From the IMG/VR virus record IMGVR_UViG_3300008113_000343, positions 1-29,718 of that record: 29,718 bases of DNA; one strand, written 5' to 3'. The notes beneath the pieces were generated by a model. That model searched no databases. It was not told where the DNA came from and was given only the letters and a program-made list of their open reading frames with translations. Source of the stretch: a virus. A program made the position numbers and the translations under genes. This document shows, piece by piece, positions 24,343-29,718 of the stretch (position 1 is its first letter; the number at the start of each line of letters is the position of its first letter).

Positions 24343-27131
24343 CTCTACCTGTAGAGGTTAATCCTACACTTATGTATAAGTCGGGCGGGGGGTATCAAAT
24401 CCCCCGTTCGTTGCGATTGAGACGAAGCGCAAGTGCGTACCTAAGTCGCTCCGTTACTTCCGCTGGAAACAGAAAAACTTGGACATGGAGTGGATGGGTT
24501 AAACTCGCTAACTCTGTTCAACAGACCATTATCAATACGGCTGGATCAAGCGATTCTAACTTTGGGCAGATTTCAATCCTTGGCGAACAGTTACTGGTTG
24601 CTGGATACAGCTCAGTCTGGCGTCAAACTACACAAGTTCTACGTGATCCTTCCGCTTGGTATCACATTGTCGTAGCTTTTGATACGACACAAGCTACAGC
24701 AGCCAATCGAGTTCGCGTTTACATAAATGGAAGCGAAGTCACATCATTTGTGACAAACAACGCGCCTACATTGAATGCAGATTATGGCATCAACAGTGTA
24801 ATAACCCATTATGTCGGCAAAAACTTAAGCTCATATAACTACTTCGATGGGTACATTACTGAAGTCAACTTTATCGACGGTCAAGCCCTCACTCCGTCCT
24901 CTTTTGGTGAAACAGATTTTACCACTGGCGTCTGGACACCAAAGAAATACACTGGCTCCTACGGCACAAACGGCTTCTATCTGAACTTCTCTGACAACTC
25001 TGCGGCCACTGCTGCTGCGATTGGTAAGGATTATTCCTTGTTTGGCTACGATACAAACGACCCGTACTTTGAGTTTGATAACAGCAAAGTTAGAATGATT
25101 ATCAATGGTGTTGACATTGTTGGCACTACAACAATCGCTACTAACGTCTGGTATCATGCAGCGTGGGTGCGAGTTGGTGGTCAGATTAGGATATACGTCA
25201 ACGGTACGTTAGAAGCCTCTGCTACAGCTGCTGGTAATTTGACTCAAAGCCAGCCTAGAATTGGTATGCGTAGAGATGGTACAACCCCCTTCACAGGGTA
25301 CATAAGTAATTTACGTGTCGTAAAAGGCACGGCTCTCTATACATCTAATTTTAGCCCCCCAACATCAGCTTTGACAGCGGTTTCAGGAACACAGTTGCTG
25401 ACGCTGCAAAGTGCTACGATTGTTGACAATAGCGCCAATGCCTTCTCATTGACAGTTAGTGGAGCTACGGCTTCGTCTGCTGAACAGCCGTTTCCTCCTG
25501 CGTCTAGCACTGACAGCATGATCGACACGCCGACGCCGTATGATGATGGCAGTACTGGTCGCGGCAACTATTGCACGTTGAATAATGCGTCCACTCAAGT
25601 TACCCTTTCTAATGCCAACCTGACTGCAACAGCGGTCAACACAGGTGACCAGCGCCTAGCTACTGGTACGCTCGGTTGGGATACCGGAAAATGGTATTAC
25701 GAGCTGAGAGCCGACACCGTACCTAACGCTAATTATTTTATTGTTGGATTGGTAAGGTCAGCAAGTCAGCATTTTAGTATGTCAGGGTCAAACTATCCCG
25801 GCAAATACGCGGGCGGGTGGGGTCTTCAGTTTGGCTCAACGACATACTTTGAAGAAAACGGTGTTGAGACTTCAAGCGCCACTGCATCTAACCTTTCAGT
25901 TGGCGACATTATCCAAGTTGCGTTTGATGCTACCGCCGGTAAATGGTGGATTGGCGTCAATAATACTTGGCTGTTTAGCGGCAACCCTGCTTCTGGAACA
26001 AACCCAATTCATTCTTCATTGACTGGGCAAATTATTCCCGCGTTTGGCTTGTACGGAACGGGGGCAAGCCTTGCTGCTGCGTCAGCCAACTTTGGCCAAC
26101 GCCCCTTCGCCTACACGCCGCCCTCTGGCTTCAAGGCGCTCAACACGCAGAACCTTCCCGTGCCTACGATTGTTAAACCGTCTACAAAGTTTAACACAGT
26201 GCTCTACACTGGTAACGGCTCTACTCAAACCATATCTGGTCTTGGTTTCTCACCCGACTTGGTGTGGATCAAGAGCCGAAGCCTTGTAGAGGATCACGCT
26301 CTGTTTGATACTGTTCGTGGTTCAGGTAAATACGTGAAATCTAATGCTACGAGCACCGAGTTTAACCTCAGTTCTACGTTGAATACCTTCAATTCAGATG
26401 GGTTTACACTAGGAAGCGCAGCCATCACCAATACCTCAAGTGCTACATATGCTGCTTGGGCTTGGGATGAGGGGGTAACTCCCGGTTTTGATGTGGTTAC
26501 ATATACCGGAACTGGAGCAAACAGAACTGTTGCACACAATCTCGGTATTGCTCCTGCAATGATGATTGTTAAAAACCGTGACTCTGCACAGAACTGGGTT
26601 GTGTATCATAAAAATAGTAATGCGACTCCGCAGAACTACATTTTGCGTTTGAATACTACTGATGCTGCACTAGCAAGTTCTGGTTCATTTAATAACACAG
26701 CACCTACATCTACAGAGTTTACTGTAGGTACGCTTCCTGCTCTTAATGGTAGCGGTAATAATATGCTTGCCTACCTGTGGGCAGAAGTCCCCGGCTTTTC
26801 CAAGTTTGGTAGCTACACGGGCAACGGCTCTGCTGACGGTCCGTTCGTGTATTGCGGGTTTAGGCCAAGGTTCCTATTAGTTAAATTGGCATCCACATCC
26901 ACAACGTCGTGGGCGATTTATGACAGTGCTAGAAACACATTTAACATTGAACAAAACTCGTTGTTTGCTGATTTGTCAAATGCTGAGTTAGTCAATGCGG
27001 CAAATGCGATTGACTTTTTATCGAACGGTTTCAAGGTCCGCACAACAAATGCCACTTGGAATTTCAGTAACGGCACAATGATTTTTGCAGCATTTGCTGA
27101 ACACCCCTTCAAATACGCTCTAGCGAGGTAA
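24339..27131 (+). CDS. Second fibre/adhesin: LamG, SPRY-like and tandem repeat domains
   Basis: A 930-residue protein starting at GTG 24339, with GGAGA at 24328-24332 and a GTGA overlap with the first fibre. Domains by eye: LamG-like jelly roll at about 28-190 ([31 protein letters not shown]); a second LamG-like part at about 240-345 ([21 protein letters not shown]); a SPRY-like region at about 408-590 ([46 protein letters not shown]). Three tandem modules of about 100 residues begin near 617, 717 and 820 ([27 protein letters not shown]), of the kind seen in marine phage fibres (probably the family called DUF7483). It should bind host surface glycans. The DNA is more A/T-rich than flanking genes. 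Confidence 0.88.
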   Translation: MTLPVEVNPTLMYKSGGGYQIPRSLRLRRSASAYLSRSVTSAGNRKTWTWSGWVKLANSVQQTIINTAGSSDSNFGQISILGEQLLVAGYSSVWRQTTQVLRDPSAWYHIVVAFDTTQATAANRVRVYINGSEVTSFVTNNAPTLNADYGINSVITHYVGKNLSSYNYFDGYITEVNFIDGQALTPSSFGETDFTTGVWTPKKYTGSYGTNGFYLNFSDNSAATAAAIGKDYSLFGYDTNDPYFEFDNSKVRMIINGVDIVGTTTIATNVWYHAAWVRVGGQIRIYVNGTLEASATAAGNLTQSQPRIGMRRDGTTPFTGYISNLRVVKGTALYTSNFSPPTSALTAVSGTQLLTLQSATIVDNSANAFSLTVSGATASSAEQPFPPASSTDSMIDTPTPYDDGSTGRGNYCTLNNASTQVTLSNANLTATAVNTGDQRLATGTLGWDTGKWYYELRADTVPNANYFIVGLVRSASQHFSMSGSNYPGKYAGGWGLQFGSTTYFEENGVETSSATASNLSVGDIIQVAFDATAGKWWIGVNNTWLFSGNPASGTNPIHSSLTGQIIPAFGLYGTGASLAAASANFGQRPFAYTPPSGFKALNTQNLPVPTIVKPSTKFNTVLYTGNGSTQTISGLGFSPDLVWIKSRSLVEDHALFDTVRGSGKYVKSNATSTEFNLSSTLNTFNSDGFTLGSAAITNTSSATYAAWAWDEGVTPGFDVVTYTGTGANRTVAHNLGIAPAMMIVKNRDSAQNWVVYHKNSNATPQNYILRLNTTDAALASSGSFNNTAPTSTEFTVGTLPALNGSGNNMLAYLWAEVPGFSKFGSYTGNGSADGPFVYCGFRPRFLLVKLASTSTTSWAIYDSARNTFNIEQNSLFADLSNAELVNAANAIDFLSNGFKVRTTNATWNFSNGTMIFAAFAEHPFKYALAR

Positions 27132-27135
27132 ACAC

Positions 27136-27594
27136 ATGTTTCTACTTAATGGCAAAGCCCTCGCCATTGATACTCCATTTGAGTATGAGGGCGTTCGATA
27201 CCCTGCAAACTGGCTTCGCTTGTCCTCTGCTACAGAGAAAGCTTCCATTGGTATCACTGAAGTGGTCGAGCAGACCCGTCCTGACGACAGGTTCTACTGG
27301 GTCACTGACAATGGTGATGGGACGTACACAAGTACGCCTAAGGACATAGTTAGTCTCAAGGCTAACATGGTCTCACAAGTGAAAACCACTGCTGGCACCC
27401 TGCTCTCCCAGTCTGACTGGAAGGTGGTACGTGCGTCAGAAGGTGTTAAGCCTGTAGACAGTGCTACACTGGCTAACCGTGCTGGCATTCGTCAGCGCAG
27501 TGATGAGCACGAAGCTGCCATTGCTGCGTGTACTACTGTTGAGGAGCTTGCTGCTCTCCAGTTTGATTGGAACTTTGGTGAGGGGGCTGTCTAA
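27136..27594 (+). CDS. Fibre-associated conserved phage protein (assembly/hinge-like)
   Basis: A 152-residue protein directly after the fibre genes. The N-terminus reads MFLLNGKALAIDTPFEYEGV and then RYPANWLRLSSATEKASIGI. The C-terminal half has TLLSQSDWKVVRASEGVKPV and a helical end with CTTVEELAALQFDWN. Proteins with this SDWKVVR...V layout and C-terminal helix follow fibre genes in many marine phages and are thought to be fibre assembly or hinge factors; this is from context rather than proof. Its ATG has GAGG at 27125-27128. The stop codon lies inside the stem-loop of the following terminator. Confidence 0.72.
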   Translation: MFLLNGKALAIDTPFEYEGVRYPANWLRLSSATEKASIGITEVVEQTRPDDRFYWVTDNGDGTYTSTPKDIVSLKANMVSQVKTTAGTLLSQSDWKVVRASEGVKPVDSATLANRAGIRQRSDEHEAAIAACTTVEELAALQFDWNFGEGAV

Positions 27595-27612
27595 GCCCTC
27601 TCCCTCTTTCTA
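27580..27612 (+). terminator. Terminator-like hairpin after the fibre operon
   Basis: Stem GAGGGGGCT (27580-27588) with AGCCCTCTC (27594-27602), nine pairs with one G-T wobble, loop GTCTA, followed by CCTCTTTCTA. It overlaps the last codons and the TAA of the preceding gene and separates the fibre genes from the lysis genes. The T-run is interrupted, so termination may be incomplete. Confidence 0.68.
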
Positions 27613-27622
27613 GGACATTGTT

Positions 27623-28006
27623 ATGCCCTTTGCACTCTCTCAGCGGTCACGTGATCGCATGAAGGGGGTCCATCCTGATCTTGTTAAGGTCATTGAACTC
27701 GCAATCACTAAGACTGAAGTAGACTTTGTAGTCACTGAAGGTCTCCGCTCCCCTGAGCGTCAGATGCAGCTCTATCTAGCTGGTGCATCAAAGACGACCA
27801 AAGGGCGACACATCACTGGTCACGCTGTTGACGTTGCTGCCCTATTGGACGGCAAGGTCCGCTGGGATTGGCCTTTGTATCACAAGATCGCTGCTGCTGT
27901 GAAAGCTGCTGCTGCTGAGCTTGGTGTCCCCATCGTGTGGGGTGGTGATTGGAAGAGTTTCCCTGATGGTCCCCATTACGAACTCGACCGTAAACATTAC
28001 CCATAA
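27623..28006 (+). CDS. Endolysin, M15-family peptidoglycan peptidase
   Basis: A 127-residue zinc peptidase predicted to cut peptidoglycan peptide links and release progeny. The VanY/M15 pattern is complete: VTEGLRSPERQMQLYLAGAS, then GRHITGHAVDVAAL (His63 and Asp70) and WGGDWKSFPDGPHYEL (His118 as third ligand). It is a bare catalytic domain with no signal peptide or cell wall binding domain, as in many Gram-negative phage endolysins, so it needs the neighbouring holin to reach the wall. AGGA at 27612-27615 precedes the ATG. It differs clearly from the M15-like domain in the gp15-position virion protein. Confidence 0.95.
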   Translation: MPFALSQRSRDRMKGVHPDLVKVIELAITKTEVDFVVTEGLRSPERQMQLYLAGASKTTKGRHITGHAVDVAALLDGKVRWDWPLYHKIAAAVKAAAAELGVPIVWGGDWKSFPDGPHYELDRKHYP

Positions 28007-28015
28007 GGAATTACC

Positions 28016-28417
28016 ATGCTTGCCGCTCTAATCCCTGTTATTGGTCCGATCATCGACAAGCTGGTGGACCGTATTCCTGACCCTGCTGCTCGTGAGCGAG
28101 CTAGGCTTGAGGCTGAAGCTACGCTTCTCAGTGCCTCCATTGAAGAAATGAAGGGTCAGGTCTCTATTAACGTCGAAGAAGCTAAGCACCAGAACATCTT
28201 TGTGTCTGGTTGGCGTCCAGCTATTGGCTGGTCGTGTGCTTTTGCCTTCGCATTTCTCTACGTGATCGCACCTGTAGTGCAGTGGATCGCCCAGATGTAT
28301 GGCGTTGTGATCCTGCTGCCCAAGTTCGACTCTGATGCACTCATGTCTCTGACGTTCGGTATGCTTGGCATTGCTGGGTTCCGTACATTTGAGAAGGTCA
28401 AGGGGGTAACCAAGTGA
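28016..28417 (+). CDS. Three-span holin (GTA_holin_3TM-like)
   Basis: A 133-residue membrane protein next to the endolysin. The N-terminus MLAALIPVIGPIIDKLVDRI is hydrophobic/amphipathic and is followed by a charged helix with ARERARLEAEATLLSASIEE. Then come NIFVSGWRPAIGWSCAFAFA and FLYVIAPVVQWIAQM as membrane spans, and LMSLTFGMLGIAGFRTFEKV as the last span ending in a basic tail. The SGWRPAIGW and LGIAGFRTFEK(I/V)KGV parts match the holin family described for gene transfer agents and proteobacterial phages. It would form the lesion through which the endolysin exits. Start after AAGGA at 28006-28010; stop overlaps the next GTG. Confidence 0.88.
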   Translation: MLAALIPVIGPIIDKLVDRIPDPAARERARLEAEATLLSASIEEMKGQVSINVEEAKHQNIFVSGWRPAIGWSCAFAFAFLYVIAPVVQWIAQMYGVVILLPKFDSDALMSLTFGMLGIAGFRTFEKVKGVTK

Positions 28418-28635
28418 CGGATGCCCCTGAAGTGAAAATCGCAGTGTTGAATGCAGAGCTAGAACACATGCGGAGGGACATGGATGAGGTCAAAGCTGAC
28501 CTTAAAGTCATCCGTGAGACCCTTCAACAGGCCAAAGGTGGGTGGAAAACACTCATGCTAGTGGCTGGTATCTCATCCACGGTAGGCGCTTTCATCGCAA
28601 AGATAGCCCCGTGGCTAGGAGTAATGCCTAAATGA
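28414..28635 (+). CDS. Small coiled-coil plus membrane-span protein
   Basis: A 73-residue protein starting at GTG 28414 within a GTGA overlap with the holin stop. Residues 5-42 are a charged coiled coil (VLNAELEHMRRDMDEVKADL then KVIRETLQQAKGG), and residues 45-65 are a single span (TLMLVAGISSTVGAFIAKI). This layout is like XhlA-type or other holin-accessory proteins, but the order is coil first, span last, unlike an Rz spanin. Its place between holin and small terminase supports a lysis role. No signal peptide or lipobox was seen. Confidence 0.75.
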   Translation: MTDAPEVKIAVLNAELEHMRRDMDEVKADLKVIRETLQQAKGGWKTLMLVAGISSTVGAFIAKIAPWLGVMPK

Positions 28636-28859
28636 AGAAACGAGCTACCGATGAGGTGCTTGGTGAGCTTCACAAGATGGTCGCAGAGGAGCTAACCCGT
28701 CGCATTGCTACTGGTGAAGCCTCCCCTGCGGACATCAATGCAGCCATTAAGTTCCTTCAGAACAACGGTATTGAGGCAGTTGCCACCGAAGAGAACCCTA
28801 TTGGGAAGCTCGTGGCTGCACTGCCTACATTTGATGACGAAGAAGACCACATCCATTGA
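28632..28859 (+). CDS. Small terminase subunit, T7 gp18-like
   Basis: A 75-residue protein directly upstream of the large terminase, like T7 gp18 (89 residues). It recognises concatemeric phage DNA and stimulates the packaging motor. Typical features are the helical LGELHKMVAEELTRRIATGE, then SPADINAAIKFLQNNGIEAV and an acidic C-terminus (PTFDDEEDHIH) that can contact the large subunit. The ATG overlaps the previous stop (ATGA at 28632-28635), and its own TGA overlaps the TTG of the large terminase. Confidence 0.9.
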   Translation: MKKRATDEVLGELHKMVAEELTRRIATGEASPADINAAIKFLQNNGIEAVATEENPIGKLVAALPTFDDEEDHIH

Positions 28860-29137
28860 CCAAAGACCCTCTCAAGGAGGACTTTAGGAAGTTTCTCTAT
28901 GTTGTCTGGAAGCATATTGGTCTGCCTGACCCTACCCCTATACAGTATGACATTGCCTACTTCCTCCAACACGGCCCCTCCAAGATTGCCATCGAGGCGT
29001 TTCGAGGTGTCGGCAAGTCCTTCATCACCTCCGCCTACGTCCTATGGCGTCTCTATTGCAATCCTCTGTTGGTATCACTGGTCAGCTCACTGGTTCTCGT
29101 GCTGACGAGATCATCGCAGATGACGTGGAAGTGTTAA
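28856..29137 (+). CDS. Large terminase N-terminal ATPase fragment (gene broken near 29065)
   Basis: The N-terminus of the T7 gp19-like packaging ATPase, from TTG 28856 overlapping the small terminase stop. DFRKFLYVVWKHIGLPDPTP and the Walker A region AFRGVGKSFITSAYVLWRLY align well with T7 gp19 up to the residues CNP (29057-29065). After that the frame encodes LLVSLVSSLVLVL and other residues with no family resemblance and stops at 29137. The homologous sequence resumes in another frame (see the next entry). No in-frame ATG is available before the conserved region, so TTG is the most likely start. The true product would be truncated before Walker B and inactive. Confidence 0.85.
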   Translation: MTKDPLKEDFRKFLYVVWKHIGLPDPTPIQYDIAYFLQHGPSKIAIEAFRGVGKSFITSAYVLWRLYCNPLLVSLVSSLVLVLTRSSQMTWKC

Positions 29138-29718
29138 ACAATGCTGCCACTGCTGACATGCGTGAGAAGCTGATCGAGCGTACCAAGGAGTTCTCGGCTA
29201 TCTTGAAGCCGCTGGACCACGCTAGGATCATCTATCTGGGCACTCCCCAGACTGAAGACTCGATCTACAACAAACTACCAGAGACGTTTGTCACCCGCAT
29301 CTGGCCTGCTCTTGTTCCTACTAAGGAAGAAAGCGAGAAATACGGTGACAACCTAGCCCCCTTCATCAGGAAGATGCTAGGAACCAAGCCTGAAGGGACT
29401 ACTACAGACCCCCACAGGTTCTCTGACATTGATCTGGCCTCCCGACAGGCTGAGTATGGTCGAGCAGGGTTCGCCTTGCAGTTCATGCTCAACACCTCGC
29501 TCTCAGATGAGGACAGGTACCCGCTCAAGATACGCGATTTGATCATCATGGACGTGCCTAAGGATAAGGCTCCTATGAAGATCAACTGGCTACCTGACTA
29601 TAAACGTGAGCTGAAGGAGCTGCCTAACCTAGCAATGGCTGGGGACAGGTTCTACGCCCCGGCATCTACTGATGACACGTTCGCAGAGTACACAGGGACC
29701 GTCATGTCCATTGACCCT
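29044..29718 (+). CDS. Large terminase remainder, different frame, 3' end cut by window
   Basis: Open frame continuing to the right edge. Homology to T7 gp19 starts at 29065 with SVGITGQLTGSRADEIIADD (Walker B region IIADD), then ARIIYLGTPQTEDSIYNKL (motif III) and EYGRAGFALQFMLNTSLSDE. The last residues, VMSIDP, are the start of the nuclease domain. An in-frame ATG at 29044 exists but has no ribosome binding site. Relative to T7, about 61 residues between Walker A and this point are missing and the reading frame shifts, so this is one gene with an internal deletion, real or from assembly. The coordinates give the open frame, not a proven start. Confidence 0.82.
   Translation, partial: MASLLQSSVGITGQLTGSRADEIIADDVEVLNNAATADMREKLIERTKEFSAILKPLDHARIIYLGTPQTEDSIYNKLPETFVTRIWPALVPTKEESEKYGDNLAPFIRKMLGTKPEGTTTDPHRFSDIDLASRQAEYGRAGFALQFMLNTSLSDEDRYPLKIRDLIIMDVPKDKAPMKINWLPDYKRELKELPNLAMAGDRFYAPASTDDTFAEYTGTVMSIDP

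Noticed and set aside
28856-29718. Programmed frameshift or intron explaining the terminase
   Set aside because: About 60 homologous residues are missing rather than interrupted, and no inserted sequence is present, so neither a simple frameshift nor an intron fits.
1-29718. CRISPR arrays, tRNA genes, insertion sequences, integrase and attachment sites
   Set aside because: None were seen on reading through; the only periodic repeats are coding collagen and proline tracts.

Overview
The window is about 30 kb of a T7-like podovirus genome with every recognisable gene on the plus strand. The late region follows the T7 order closely: gp7.3-like virion protein, portal, scaffold, major capsid protein, tail tubular proteins A and B, gp13-, gp14-, gp15- and gp16-like internal virion proteins, tail fibre, lysis genes, small terminase and large terminase. 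No phage RNA polymerase, primase/helicase, integrase, tRNA or CRISPR is seen. Both window edges cut genes: the DNA polymerase lacks its N-terminus and the large terminase lacks its C-terminus.

Positions 1-6.35 kb hold DNA replication and nucleotide metabolism. They encode a family A DNA polymerase, ThyX thymidylate synthase, a FEN-type 5'-3' exonuclease, a DUF3310 protein, a MazG-like pyrophosphohydrolase and a probable class II (cobalamin-dependent) ribonucleotide reductase. Small proteins are packed between them, often with overlapping stop and start codons. They include a DUF1289 four-cysteine protein and a 31-residue single-membrane-span protein. This gene set is typical of podophages of marine and other aquatic bacteria that remake host nucleotides into dTTP and dNTPs. 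Phage type is well supported; the host is not identifiable, though the DUF1289 and GTA-type holin families hint at a proteobacterial host.

Positions 6.35-22.5 kb are the virion module. A 138-base leader with two hairpins precedes the capsid gene and a strong intrinsic terminator follows it, as in T7 gene 10. The gp15-position protein carries a lytic transglycosylase domain and an M15-type peptidase domain, while the gp16-position protein shows no transglycosylase motif. A second terminator-like hairpin separates these two genes.

Positions 22.5-27.6 kb carry adhesion genes. The first is a gp17-like fibre with two collagen-like Gly-X-Y blocks and a chitin-binding-like module. The second is a large LamG/SPRY-like/repeat protein whose base composition looks more A/T-rich than its surroundings. 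A fibre-associated small protein and a third terminator follow.

Positions 27.6-29.7 kb hold an M15 endolysin, a three-span holin, a coiled-coil membrane protein and the terminase subunits. The large terminase is broken: about 60 residues between Walker A and Walker B are missing and the frame changes at about 29065. That is the most anomalous point in the window. I see no convincing wholly new system; the best leads are the broken terminase, the dual-enzyme virion protein, the reduced thioredoxin-binding region of the polymerase and the capsid leader hairpins.
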